A stretch of DNA of 64,000 nt from Cyanobium sp. FGCU6 (GTDB lineage: Bacteria; Cyanobacteriota; Cyanobacteriia; PCC-6307; Cyanobiaceae), in the NCBI GenBank assembly GCA_024958655.1, contig JANWUR010000006.1, forward strand, positions 1-64,000. Reading direction: 5' to 3'. The translations under genes and the position numbers were made by a program. The first letter of the stretch is position 1, and every line of letters begins with the position of its first letter. The notes below the pieces were generated by a model. It was not told where the DNA came from. It ran no database searches and worked only from the letters and a program-made list of their open reading frames with translations. Of the stretch, positions 38,520 to 47,432 are shown in pieces.

Positions 38520-41321
38520 ATGGGTCGCCCTCGGGGGCGGAAACCGATGAACCCCGCGCCGAAGCCCCCGCCGGCCCCGGCCACCGATCCCACCTACGAC
38601 ATCCTGCGCAGCGAGCGCCAGCCGCTCGCCGCCCTGTTCTCCCCGGCCAGCGTCGCCGTGATCGGGGCCAGCGAGCGCGAGGGGAGCGTGGGCCGTACGG
38701 TTCTGTGGAACCTGATCCGCTCGCCCTTCGGCGGCACCGTCTACCCAGTGAACCCCCGGCACCACAGCGTGCTGGGGATCCGCGCCTGCGCGGGCGTGGC
38801 CGAGATCCCCGAGCCGGTGGATCTGGCGGTGATCGCCACCCCGGCCGCCACCGTTCCCGACCTGATCGAGCAGTGCGCCGCCGCCGGGGTGCGCGCGGCG
38901 ATCGTGCTCTCCGCCGGCTTCCGGGAGGTGGGGTCCGAAGGGCTGGCCCTTGAGGCGCGCATCCGCGACAGCCTGCGGCGCAGCCGCATGCGGCTGCTGG
39001 GTCCGAACTGCCTGGGGCTGATGAACCCGCGACTCGGGCTCAACGCCACCTTTGCGGGCGCCATGGCCCTGCCGGGCCATGTGGGCTTCCTCAGTCAGTC
39101 GGGGGCGATCTGCACCGCGGTGCTCGACTGGAGCCTGCGGGAGAACGTGGGCTTCAGCGCCTTCGCCTCGATCGGCTCGATGCTCGATGTGGGCTGGGGC
39201 GACCTGATCACCTGGCTGGGGGATGACCCGGAAACCCACAGCATCGTGCTGTACATGGAGTCGATCGGCGACGCCCGCTCGTTCCTCTCCGCCGCTCGTG
39301 AAGTGGCGCTCACCAAACCGATCGTGGTGATCAAAGCGGGGCGCACCGCCGAGGCCGCCCAGGCCGCCGCCTCCCACACGGGCGCCCTCACCGGCAGCGA
39401 TGCCGTGCTGGACGCCGCCTTCCGCCGCTGCGGCGTGCTGCGGGTGGATGGCATCGAGGAGCTGTTCGACCTGGCCGAGGTTCTCGGCAAGCAGCGGCGA
39501 CGCCCAACCGGACGGCGGCTGACGATCCTCACCAACGCCGGCGGACCTGGCGTGCTGGCCACCGACGCCCTGGTGCGCAGCGGCGGGGAGCTGGCCGAGC
39601 TCTCGCCCGCCACCCTCGAAGCCCTCGAGGCCGTTCTGCCGCCCCACTGGAGCCGGGCCAACCCGATCGACATCCTTGGCGACGCCGATCCGGAGCGCTA
39701 CGCCGCAGCGATCGCCGCCGCCCTGGCCGACCCGCTCAGCGATGGGCTGCTGGTGGTCCTCACCCCTCAGGCGATGACCGATCCCACGGCCACAGCCCAA
39801 CGGCTGGTGAGCCTGGCGGCCGGAAGCCGCAAGCCCGTGCTGGCCAGCTGGATGGGCGGAGCGGAGGTGGACGAGGGGGAGCGGCTGCTCAATGGAGCGG
39901 GTATCGCCACCACCCGCTATCCCGACCGAGCCGCGGCACTGTTCGAAGCCTTGTGGCGCTACGGCGACAACCTGCGCGCCCTCTACCAAACCCCCTCCCT
40001 CCCGCATGAGGGCGAGGACGGCCCGCCCCCGGATCGTGAGCGCGTCAGCGGGATCCTCTCCGCCGACGCGGCAGCGGAGCGCGACCTGCTGAACGAGGCG
40101 GAGGCCAAGCAGGTGCTGTCCGCCTACGGCATCCCGGTGGTGGAGACGCGCATCGCCCGCACAGCGGCGGAGGCGGTGGCGGAGGCCGAGGCGATCGGCT
40201 GGCCGGTGGTGGTGAAGCTGCTCTCCTCGTCCCTCACCCACAAGACCGAGGTGGGGGGCGTGCAGCTGAACCTGCGCGACGCTGACGCGGTGGCCGAGGC
40301 CTTCGAGGAGCTGGCCCGGCGCATCAGCCGCGACCACGGCCAGGCCGCGTTCGGCGGAGTGACGGTGCAGCCGATGCTCGATCTGGAGGAGGCCTACGAA
40401 CTGATCGTGGGCAGCAGCGTCGATCCCCAGTTCGGGCCCGTGCTGCTGTTCGGCTCCGGCGGCCGGCTGGTGGAGGTGCACCGGGACACGGCCGTGGCCC
40501 TGCCGCCGCTGAACACCACGCTGGCGCGGCGGCTGATGGAACGCACCCGCATCCACAGCGCCCTGCTGGGGGTGCGGGGCCGGGCCGGGGTGGACCTGGC
40601 GGAGCTGGAGCAGGTGCTGGTGCGGGTCGCCCAGCTGGTGCTCGAGCAGCCGGCGATCCTCGAGCTCGATATCAACCCGCTGCTGGTGGCGCCTGTGGGC
40701 GCCGACCACGGCCTGGTGGCGCTGGATGCCCGCATCCGCCTGCAGGCCAGCGAGGGGGCGATCTGCCCGGCGCCCCGCCCGGCGATCCGCCCTTATCCGC
40801 GCCAGTACGTCCGGCCCTGGACGCTGCGCGACGGCTCCCCGGTAACGATCCGGCCGATCCGGCCGGAGGACGAGCCGCTGCTGGTGGCGTTCCACCGCAC
40901 CCTCTCTGAGCAGAGCGTTTACCTGCGCTATTTCCACCTGATGACCCTCAGCAGCCGCACCACCCACGAGCGGCTGACGCGCATCTGCTTCACCGACTAC
41001 GACCGCGAGATGGCCCTGGTGGTCGACCGTCGCGATCCCGATGACGGCAGCCACAGCGTGCTGGCGGTGGGTCGGCTCAGCCGCGTGCACGGTGAGGCGG
41101 CAGCCGAGTTCTCGATGCTGGTGAGCGACCCCTGGCAGCACCAGGGCCTCGGCACCGGGCTGCTGGGGCTGCTGCTGCAGATCGGCCGGGATGAGGGCCT
41201 CGAGCGTGTGACCGCCGAGATCCTCCACGAAAACCGGGCCATGCAGCGGGTGTGCAGCAAGCTCGGCTTCACCCTCACGCCCCGGGCCGACGTGGTGGCC
41301 GCCGAGATCCGCCTCAACTGA
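38520..41321 (+). CDS. NDP-forming acyl-CoA synthetase fused to GNAT acetyltransferase
   Basis: This 933-residue protein combines three parts. A CoA-binding and ligase-like region near residues 35-460 begins [19 protein letters not shown] and has the phosphohistidine segment [11 protein letters not shown] near 284. An ATP-grasp domain spans about 515-725. A C-terminal GNAT acetyltransferase runs from about 775. The last two domains match the Pat-type protein lysine acetyltransferases that control acetyl-CoA synthetase, but here the synthetase half appears complete. The start may be at 38520 or 38547. It overlaps the convergent fusion gene by 8 bp. Confidence 0.9.
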   Translation: MGRPRGRKPMNPAPKPPPAPATDPTYDILRSERQPLAALFSPASVAVIGASEREGSVGRTVLWNLIRSPFGGTVYPVNPRHHSVLGIRACAGVAEIPEPVDLAVIATPAATVPDLIEQCAAAGVRAAIVLSAGFREVGSEGLALEARIRDSLRRSRMRLLGPNCLGLMNPRLGLNATFAGAMALPGHVGFLSQSGAICTAVLDWSLRENVGFSAFASIGSMLDVGWGDLITWLGDDPETHSIVLYMESIGDARSFLSAAREVALTKPIVVIKAGRTAEAAQAAASHTGALTGSDAVLDAAFRRCGVLRVDGIEELFDLAEVLGKQRRRPTGRRLTILTNAGGPGVLATDALVRSGGELAELSPATLEALEAVLPPHWSRANPIDILGDADPERYAAAIAAALADPLSDGLLVVLTPQAMTDPTATAQRLVSLAAGSRKPVLASWMGGAEVDEGERLLNGAGIATTRYPDRAAALFEALWRYGDNLRALYQTPSLPHEGEDGPPPDRERVSGILSADAAAERDLLNEAEAKQVLSAYGIPVVETRIARTAAEAVAEAEAIGWPVVVKLLSSSLTHKTEVGGVQLNLRDADAVAEAFEELARRISRDHGQAAFGGVTVQPMLDLEEAYELIVGSSVDPQFGPVLLFGSGGRLVEVHRDTAVALPPLNTTLARRLMERTRIHSALLGVRGRAGVDLAELEQVLVRVAQLVLEQPAILELDINPLLVAPVGADHGLVALDARIRLQASEGAICPAPRPAIRPYPRQYVRPWTLRDGSPVTIRPIRPEDEPLLVAFHRTLSEQSVYLRYFHLMTLSSRTTHERLTRICFTDYDREMALVVDRRDPDDGSHSVLAVGRLSRVHGEAAAEFSMLVSDPWQHQGLGTGLLGLLLQIGRDEGLERVTAEILHENRAMQRVCSKLGFTLTPRADVVAAEIRLN

Positions 41322-42831
41322 GCGGCCCGACCTCCAGCCCACCCTGGCGATCCGCGTGGCAGAGCTGCCAGTGGCAGAGGGGCCCCTGACCGCCGCCGAT
41401 CGCCAGGGATTGGAGCAGGCCCCCTTCCACGAACTGCTTGGCGGCCTGCAGGGCCAGCGGCAGCGGCAGGCCGCGGGCGATGCCGGCCGTGATCGCGGCT
41501 CCCAGGGTGCAGCCGCTGCCGTGGGTGTGGGGCGTGTCCACGGGCCGACGCACCAACCAGCGGGGCCCTTCGGCGTCGTGGAACAGATCCCGGCCACGGC
41601 AGGCGGCCACGCCGCCCCCCTTGATCAGCACCGCCCCGGCGGGCCTGCCGACGGAGCCGGCCCGGCGCTTCAGCAGGGCCGCCAGTCGCTCCGCCGCCGC
41701 CTCCATGTCGACGGCACCCTCCACGACCAGGCCCGTGAGCAGGCTGGCCTCATGGCGATTGGGGGTGATCAGGTCGGCGAGCGGGAAGAGGTGCTCGACG
41801 ATGGCCGTGATCGCCTCGGGCTCCAGCAGCACCGCCCCCGCCCGCGACACCATCACCGGATCGATCAGCCGGAAGGAATCGAGCGGGGCGATGGCCGCCG
41901 CCGCCGCCTCGATCAGGGCCCGGTTGGGCAGCATGCCGGTCTTGAGGGCACGCGGCGGCAGGTCGGCCGCCACCGCCGCCACCTGGGCCGTGAGGGCCTC
42001 CGGTGGCAGCATCTCGACCCTGGTGACACCGAGGGTGTTCTGGGCGGTGACGCAGCTCAGGGCGGAGCAGCCATGGACGCCGAAAGCGGCGAAGGTGCGC
42101 AGATCGGCCTGGATCCCCGCCCCGCCGCCGGAATCGCTGCCGCCGATGGTGAGGGCGATCGGAGGGTGGAGCGAGCGGGCCGCCAGGGGCGGGGGTGCCG
42201 CCCCCAGCGGCTTGCACCAGAGCGCCAGCCATTCATCAGCCCGGGGGCTGCCGTCGCGACTGGCGGCCGAGCCCTCGGCCGGCTGCCAGATCTGCCGCTC
42301 CAGGCCCGCGGCCTGCAACTGGGCAGCGATCTCGGCGGGATCGCCGCCCCAGCGGGGGCCTCCGGGTGCGTCGTGGCACCAGAACAGCCCCAGCAGCCAG
42401 CCGCCCGGCTCCAGCAGCTCCTGCACCGCCATCAGATAGTCGCCGCGGCGAGCGGGATCGATGGCGCAGAAACAGGTGTGCTCCACCACCCCCTTAAACG
42501 AGGCCGGCGTGAGCCCGAGGGCCCGCCGCTGCTGCGGATCCAGGAGGTCGCCCTGGCGCCAGAGCAGGCGCGGGTGACCCTCCCCGTGCCAGCGGCGCGC
42601 CTCCGCCAGGGCGTCGCCGCTCAGGTCGAGCCCCACCGCCGTGAAGCCAAGGTCCGCCAGCAGGCGGGCTTCGTGGCCCCGGCCGCAGCCGGGCACCAGC
42701 ACACGGCCCGGCGGCACAGGCGCCAGGGGGTGGTGGGTGAGGAAGCGGCCCAGGGGAGGGGCCGGCCGGCCCAGTTCCCAGCCATCGCCGCCGGAGCGGT
42801 AGCGCCCATCCCAGAACGCGGCATCGCCCAT
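41314..42831 (-). CDS. TPMT-like methyltransferase fused to ThiD kinase
   Basis: One uninterrupted frame encodes two enzymes. Residues 1-215 ([20 protein letters not shown], then [20 protein letters not shown] and [10 protein letters not shown]) resemble thiopurine S-methyltransferase-family SAM methyltransferases. Residues about 222-505 are hydroxymethylpyrimidine phosphate kinase ThiD ([42 protein letters not shown]), the thiamin pathway enzyme. No ATG, GTG or TTG codon occurs in the linker, so ThiD has no ordinary start of its own. The pairing is unusual. Confidence 0.88.
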   Translation of the reverse strand: MGDAAFWDGRYRSGGDGWELGRPAPPLGRFLTHHPLAPVPPGRVLVPGCGRGHEARLLADLGFTAVGLDLSGDALAEARRWHGEGHPRLLWRQGDLLDPQQRRALGLTPASFKGVVEHTCFCAIDPARRGDYLMAVQELLEPGGWLLGLFWCHDAPGGPRWGGDPAEIAAQLQAAGLERQIWQPAEGSAASRDGSPRADEWLALWCKPLGAAPPPLAARSLHPPIALTIGGSDSGGGAGIQADLRTFAAFGVHGCSALSCVTAQNTLGVTRVEMLPPEALTAQVAAVAADLPPRALKTGMLPNRALIEAAAAAIAPLDSFRLIDPVMVSRAGAVLLEPEAITAIVEHLFPLADLITPNRHEASLLTGLVVEGAVDMEAAAERLAALLKRRAGSVGRPAGAVLIKGGGVAACRGRDLFHDAEGPRWLVRRPVDTPHTHGSGCTLGAAITAGIARGLPLPLALQAAKQFVEGGLLQSLAIGGGQGPLCHWQLCHADRQGGLEVGPLS

Positions 42832-42972
42832 CGTGCGGGGAGAACGGCCAGGGTGCACGCTAGGGGTCCAACCCCCTGCCCCTCCACACGCCCGCCCGCG
42901 GATCGATGAGCGGATTCCCCCCTCGTGCGGGGCGGGAACCTGCGCGAAGATCGCTGCCATCGCAGGATTCCC

Positions 42973-43488
42973 ATGAGCCGCGAACGTGATCCCCACCGGG
43001 TTCCCCAGGCCGGCCTCGAGGCGGCACCGCTGGCCGGACTGGCCGGGCTTGAGCTGAGCGGCGGGCCGGTGGGGCTCGGCACCCGCCGCTTCCTGGTGGA
43101 ATCCACCGTGGCCGGGGTGATGGTCTACGCGGCCTACCAGGCCCTGCTCACCGGGCTGCGCAGCGAGGCGATGGTGCGCCGCGGAGAGCTGGGGCGGGGA
43201 GCCCAGGGCCGTCTGATCCTGCGCACGGTGTGGTCTTCGGTGAAGGAGGGCAGCGCCGTGAGCCTGGCCATCGCCCTGCTCCTGCTGGTCTGTCCCTGGC
43301 TGAGCCTTCCGCTGGGTGTGCTGGGCGTGATCGGTGTGGGCAAAGCCTCGCTCGACCTCTTCCATGCCTTCTGGGACGGCCTCAGCCCCTGGCAGCAGCA
43401 GCAGCTGCATGAGGCGGCCTACGAGGCCGGGGTCCAGCTGGGGGGCCTGCTGAGGGCCGCCGGCGGCAACCGCTGGCTGGAGCCCTGA
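42973..43488 (+). CDS. Membrane protein, unknown function
   Basis: From MSRERDPHRVPQ the product is 171 residues. It has hydrophobic segments near residues 43-60 and 97-120 (AVSLAIALLLLVCPWLSLPL), then an amphipathic C-terminus rich in Gln and Ala (WQQQQLHEAAYEAGVQLGG). It diverges from the methyltransferase-ThiD gene with a 141-bp gap. I do not recognise a family. Confidence 0.65.
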   Translation: MSRERDPHRVPQAGLEAAPLAGLAGLELSGGPVGLGTRRFLVESTVAGVMVYAAYQALLTGLRSEAMVRRGELGRGAQGRLILRTVWSSVKEGSAVSLAIALLLLVCPWLSLPLGVLGVIGVGKASLDLFHAFWDGLSPWQQQQLHEAAYEAGVQLGGLLRAAGGNRWLEP

Positions 43489-43497
43489 GGCTCAGGT

Positions 43498-43647
43498 TCA
43501 GGAGCTCTGGAAGAAGCCCTTCGAATTCAGCCAGATCCCGATCAGCAGCATCGGCAGGAACACCGCCGCCAGGATCTGCAGCCGTACCACCAGGGCGGCC
43601 CTGGAGCGTTCGGTGGCGGTGGTGGCGTTCGGGGAGCGGCGGGGCAT
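43498..43647 (-). CDS. Small single-span membrane protein
   Basis: A 49-residue protein with a polar basic head (MPRRSPNATTATERSR) and one helix (VVRLQILAAVFLPMLLIGIWL), ending NSKGFFQSS. It follows the Nif11-like gene by 16 bp on the same strand, so the two are probably co-transcribed. No function is known. Confidence 0.55.
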   Translation of the reverse strand: MPRRSPNATTATERSRAALVVRLQILAAVFLPMLLIGIWLNSKGFFQSS

Positions 43648-43663
43648 CAAGGGGCACTCGGCT

Positions 43664-43870
43664 TCAGTTGAGCATGACGCGCGCGCCGGCCTGCGTCTCG
43701 CGGCCATGCAGACGCCAGGCACGCCAGAGATCCAGATCGGTGATGCGGTAGCCCAGCCGACGGGCCGCCAGCACCAGCTCCGCGCGGGAGCGGCAGTGAC
43801 GCAGGGACCGGCGGATCACGTCATCGGCTTCGGCTTCCTCGACCAGCCGCTCCAGTTCGCTCCAGCTCAT
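43664..43870 (-). CDS. Nif11-like domain protein
   Basis: The 68-residue sequence fits the Nif11 domain: an N-terminal helix SELERLVEEAEADDVIRRSL, then CRSRAELVLAARRLGYRIT and DLDLWRAW. Picocyanobacteria carry Nif11-type leader peptides for prochlorosin lanthipeptides, but here there is no double-Gly site followed by a Cys/Ser/Thr-rich core, and no LanM enzyme is in the window. It is more likely a stand-alone Nif11-like protein. It is coupled to a small membrane protein gene. Confidence 0.75.
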   Translation of the reverse strand: MSWSELERLVEEAEADDVIRRSLRHCRSRAELVLAARRLGYRITDLDLWRAWRLHGRETQAGARVMLN

Positions 43871-44067
43871 CGGATCTCTCCTTGGGTCACCGGTCTCTCA
43901 GCGTGGCCACGACGGACGGATCCGGCCACGGTCGCATCCGGTCACAGTTCGGCCCGTTGTGGAAAGGGGCCTGTCACAGGGGCTCGCTTGTCTGGGTGTG
44001 TTGGGGCCGGCTTCCCGGGGGGGACTTCCGGCCCCGACCTTTCCCCTCCACACCTCCTCGCACCTCC

Positions 44068-44460
44068 ATGACCTTGTTCACCACCCGGCGGATGCTCTTC
44101 GGAGCCCTCACCAGCCTCGGCCTGCTGGCCGGCGCGACGGCGGCGGAGGCCTACCCCCTCTATGACGCGCCCTGGACCCAGGCCGCGCCACCACCGCCCC
44201 CCTCCATCTCCCAGGCGGTGCCCTATGGAGCGCCCTACGGCCAGAGGCCCTACTCCGTGCCTGTGGCCCCCGGCTGGGTGGACGCCCAGACGGCTCGGCG
44301 CTGCAACGTGGGCCGTCTGGTGGGCGGACTGGTCGGTGGCGCCGTGGGCTATGGCGCCTCCAGGCAGGACGGCCGCAGCTGGGCCGTTCCCCTCGGTGCC
44401 CTGCTCGGTCAGGGGATGGGCTGCAACCTGGCCAACAACCGCACGCCCCTGCCCTGGTGA
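44068..44460 (+). CDS. Secreted glycine-zipper-like protein
   Basis: From the ATG at 44068 the 130-residue protein has a signal peptide (TRRMLFGALTSLGLLAGATA, cleavage near AEA-Y), a Pro/Tyr-rich stretch, and a C-terminal Gly-rich segment VGRLVGGLVGGAVGYGASRQ resembling 2TM glycine zippers of outer-membrane-associated proteins. Two Cys flank the zipper. The frame upstream of 44068 is nonsense-like. No specific family is recognised. Confidence 0.75.
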   Translation: MTLFTTRRMLFGALTSLGLLAGATAAEAYPLYDAPWTQAAPPPPPSISQAVPYGAPYGQRPYSVPVAPGWVDAQTARRCNVGRLVGGLVGGAVGYGASRQDGRSWAVPLGALLGQGMGCNLANNRTPLPW

Positions 44461-44514
44461 CGCCGGCGATGGGGCCCGCCCGCCGCGGCCGGGCCCCTGG
44501 ACGGGTCCCTGCCC

Positions 44515-45618
44515 TCAGGTGTTGCCGAAGGCCACCTGGCAGGCCGCGTTGACCAGTTCGGCCTCGGCGGCAGTGGCCGGTTCGCGGCCGTTGAGATAGC
44601 CGGTCTGGCAGTCGGCGCTGAGCTCATAGCTGCTGCCGGCCTGGGTCGCCACGAAGCGAACGCCCACCGTTCCGGCCGGATAGGGCTCCACCGTGCCGTA
44701 CTGGAGCTCGTAGCTGCTGTTCGGCACCACGATGTAGGTGGTGTTGGCATTCACCGCGCTGTCGACGGCGGCATTGATCACCGACGCGGTGGCCAGCGAA
44801 GCGATCCCCCAGGTGGCGGCACGGGCGCCCCACCAGCCCCAGGCGGGCGTGGCCCAGCCGCCGTACCAGCCGGTGTTCCAGGGCCTGGCATAACCCCAGC
44901 CTGGACGGGCCCAGCCGGGACGGAGATTGACATCGCCGATGTTGATCTGCCGGTTCCAGTCGACGTTGCGGTTGATGTCGACGTTGCGGTTGAAGTCGCG
45001 ATTGACGTTGCGGTTGAAATCGCGGTTCACGTTCCCGCTGAAGTCGCGGTTGATGTCGCGATTGAAATCGCGCGTCCCATCCCGGTTCAATGTGCGCTCG
45101 CCCGTGCGGTTGAAGTCGCGGGATCTGAGATCGCCGGTACGTGGGCCAAGGTTCGCCGGCGTGCGATCACCGAGGCTGCCGGGGGTTCGTCCCCCCAGAT
45201 TGCCCGGAGTGCGATCACCGAGGCTGCCGGGCGAGCGGCCGGCAAGGCTCCCCCCGGAATGGCGAACGTTCCCTCCGGACGGTCGCTGGCTGGGTCGACT
45301 GAGGGAGGGCGAGGCGCCCCCACCCCGGTTCCCCACGCTGCTGCTCCAGCCCCCGGTGGGACGGGAGGAACCACGACCGAGGCTGCTGCCACCGGATCCC
45401 CGGAAGCCGCTCTGGGCCCGGGCGCCACCCCCGGAACGCCCACCGCCGCCCCCACCTCGGCCGCCCCCGCCTCGGCCGCCACCACCGCCACCGCCACCAC
45501 GGGCAAGCAGGTCCGCTCCGGATGGGCCATCGGACTTCTGCGGGAACGCCAGGCCACTGCCCGCCGGCAAAGCGAGCAGAGCGGCAAGGAAGAGTCCAGC
45601 TGCTGCGGATGGCTTCAT
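44515..45618 (-). CDS. Secreted Gly-rich, Asn/Arg-repeat protein
   Basis: This 367-residue protein begins with a signal peptide (MKPSAAAGLFLAALLALPAG). A poly-Gly/Ser/Arg section follows, then repeats of a GxLGxRTPG unit (about residues 126-158), then Asn/Arg/Asp repeats of the type NRDFNRNV (about 160-225). A Trp/Gly-rich linker leads to a folded C-terminal domain of about 100 residues (TTYIVVPNSSYELQYGTVEP, ending CQVAFGNT). The start forms an ATGA overlap with the upstream secreted-protein gene. Function is unknown; an extracellular or periplasmic location is likely. Confidence 0.78.
   Translation of the reverse strand: MKPSAAAGLFLAALLALPAGSGLAFPQKSDGPSGADLLARGGGGGGGGRGGGGRGGGGGGRSGGGARAQSGFRGSGGSSLGRGSSRPTGGWSSSVGNRGGGASPSLSRPSQRPSGGNVRHSGGSLAGRSPGSLGDRTPGNLGGRTPGSLGDRTPANLGPRTGDLRSRDFNRTGERTLNRDGTRDFNRDINRDFSGNVNRDFNRNVNRDFNRNVDINRNVDWNRQINIGDVNLRPGWARPGWGYARPWNTGWYGGWATPAWGWWGARAATWGIASLATASVINAAVDSAVNANTTYIVVPNSSYELQYGTVEPYPAGTVGVRFVATQAGSSYELSADCQTGYLNGREPATAAEAELVNAACQVAFGNT
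44950..45110. repeat. Coding tandem repeats (NRDFNRNV type)
   Basis: The DNA repeats a unit close to GTTGCGGTTGAAGTCGCG with substitutions and variable length across this interval, producing the Asn/Arg/Asp/Phe repeats of the secreted protein. A second, separate repeat set (GATCACCGAGGCTGCCGG type) lies near 45160-45240. Both are candidates for length variation between strains. Confidence 0.7.
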
Positions 45619-46139
45619 TTGAGGATCAGCGCACAGGCGTCGTCGTAGCAGCTGGCATCCACGCGGCCGTCGGTGCCGAAATGCACCATCACCAGATCGC
45701 GGCCGTCGAGATTGCTGCCGGCCCGGTCCTCGCGGACGCTGTTGAGGTAGTTGGGGTTCACCACACACAGCCGCCGCTGGTCGAAGCAGACGGTGTTGGT
45801 GGAGAAGCGGGCCTCGGCCTGGCGCATCTGCTTCCACGACCGGCTGGCCTCATCCCAGCGGGACATCGTCACCGGCTTGTCGGTGATGCGCACCGTTTCC
45901 ACCACGCTGCCGATGGTGTGTCTGTAGAGGGTGGCGTCGCCTTCGTCGATGGCCTCGACGGTGCAGGGAACGGCGGCAGCTCCTCCGAGGGAGCATTTGG
46001 TTTCGAGTTTGTAGAGCGCCTGGCTGTGGCCGGGGGCGCCGGAGGCCAGCACGGCCAGAACCGCCAGAGGAAGCACCGCGGCCGGAGGCCATGGGAAGCG
46101 ACGCCGCAACGGCGAGGGACAGGACGCAACCTGGTGCAT
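45615..46139 (-). CDS. Secreted protein of unknown function
   Basis: From MHQVASCPSPLRRRF the 174-residue product has a signal peptide with core AVLPLAVLAVLASGA and a likely cleavage at SQA-LYKLETKC. The mature domain has several Cys (CSLGG, PCTVEAID, TVCFDQRRLCVV, SCYDDACAL) that could form disulfides. A Met at 46160 would add seven residues. The stop overlaps the start of the Gly/Asn-rich secreted-protein gene (ATGA), so the pair is translationally coupled. The family is not recognised. Confidence 0.75.
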   Translation of the reverse strand: MHQVASCPSPLRRRFPWPPAAVLPLAVLAVLASGAPGHSQALYKLETKCSLGGAAAVPCTVEAIDEGDATLYRHTIGSVVETVRITDKPVTMSRWDEASRSWKQMRQAEARFSTNTVCFDQRRLCVVNPNYLNSVREDRAGSNLDGRDLVMVHFGTDGRVDASCYDDACALILK

Positions 46140-46268
46140 GGAAGAAAGCCCGGAGTGCATGACGAACGGCAGGACGTCCCACAGGATCTGCCTTTTCCCA
46201 TCTTGTGAAACTCGGGGGCAGGCGTCCACGCCGGACACGCGGCATTCACACACGGTCACCGAAGACGC

Positions 46269-47279
46269 TCACCGCGGTAGTTCAGCGGAAGCCGAAACCA
46301 CGCAGCGGAAGCCCATGTGACAGGTGGAGGTGTCGATGCCCTGGGCCATCCGGGCCGCCGGCCGGTAGCGGCGGCAGTAACTGGGGGCACACAGAAAGGA
46401 GCCCCCCTTCACCACCTTGCGCGGTAGCGCTCCATGCTGACCGGCCGGATCGATGCTGGCCTCCCGTGCCGCTCCGCGGGGATTCCCGATCGTGCAGCAG
46501 CCCCCTGCCTCCTTGTGGGCCCGCAGGATGGCGGCATGGTCGGCGTACCAGTCGTCGGTCCACTCCCACACGTTGCCGATCATGTCGAGCAGGCCGTAGC
46601 CGTTGGCGGGGAAGGATCCCACCGGCGAGGTGCGCTCGAAGCCATCCAGCAGGCTGTTGTGGTGGGGGAACTCCCCCTGGAAGGTGTTGGCCATCGGCCG
46701 CCCGCCGGGATGGAGCTCGTCGCCCCAGGCGAATTCGGCATCTTCCAGGCCGCCGCGGGCGGCCCACTCCCATTCGGCCTCGCTCGGCAGCACCTTGCCG
46801 GCCCAGGCGGCGTAGGCCTCCGCATCCTCGTGGGCCACATGCACCACCGGGTGGTGGTCCCGCCCCTTGATCGAACTGCCGCGTCCCTCCGGATGGCGCC
46901 AGTCGGCGCCGGCGATGTACTGCCACCAGCGGTAGGGATCGCCGGTGCCGATGGGACCGGGTGGCGGCACGAACACGATCGAGGACGGCGCGAGGAGCTC
47001 CGGCAGGGCGTTCGGGTACTCCGCCGGATCGGCCGGCTTCTCCGCAAGCGTCACATGGCCGGTGGCCTTCACGAACTTCTGGAACTTGGCGTTGGTGACC
47101 GGGGCGCGGTCGATCCAGAAGCCCTCCACCTCCACCCGGTGGGCCGGCGCCTCCTCGGGGTAGTGGCGATCGGAACCCATCACGTAGGTGCCGCCCGGAA
47201 TCCACACCATCTCCCGCGCCGGCGGGCGGCCCGGGGCACGGCTGATGGAGCCATGGGAAGAGGCGCCGCTGGTGATCAT
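46269..47279 (-). CDS. Formylglycine-generating enzyme
   Basis: This 336-residue SUMF1/FGE-family protein includes MVWIPGGTYVMGSDRHYPEE, the PVVHVAHEDAEAYAAWAGK segment and GNVWEWTDDWYA. The catalytic, copper-binding Cys pair is present as GGSFLCAPSYCRRYRP (C297 and C302, CX4C), followed by STCHMGFRC. FGE oxidises the Cys of the CX(P/A)XR motif in sulfatases to formylglycine. A matching sulfatase lies about 2 kb upstream on the same strand, separated by the 5'-nucleotidase gene. There is no signal peptide, consistent with cytosolic maturation. Confidence 0.95.
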   Translation of the reverse strand: MITSGASSHGSISRAPGRPPAREMVWIPGGTYVMGSDRHYPEEAPAHRVEVEGFWIDRAPVTNAKFQKFVKATGHVTLAEKPADPAEYPNALPELLAPSSIVFVPPPGPIGTGDPYRWWQYIAGADWRHPEGRGSSIKGRDHHPVVHVAHEDAEAYAAWAGKVLPSEAEWEWAARGGLEDAEFAWGDELHPGGRPMANTFQGEFPHHNSLLDGFERTSPVGSFPANGYGLLDMIGNVWEWTDDWYADHAAILRAHKEAGGCCTIGNPRGAAREASIDPAGQHGALPRKVVKGGSFLCAPSYCRRYRPAARMAQGIDTSTCHMGFRCVVSASAELPR

Positions 47280-47432
47280 TCAGGCGAAAGCGATCGCAGC
47301 GGCCTCATCGCAGTGTGAGAAGGCCGCCGTGGGGCGGCAACTGCCATCCGGAGATCTGTCATGGGGCTGCACCCGTGCCTGCAGGGCAACGGGAGGGCCG
47401 AAGTCTCAGCGGCGGCGACTTCCATGGAAGAC

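Noticed and set aside
45259-45648. Rightward Pro/Ala/Thr-rich ORFs over the Gly-rich secreted protein gene
   Set aside because: These are the complement of the Gly/Arg/Asn repeats; the leftward frame has a signal peptide and a coupled start.
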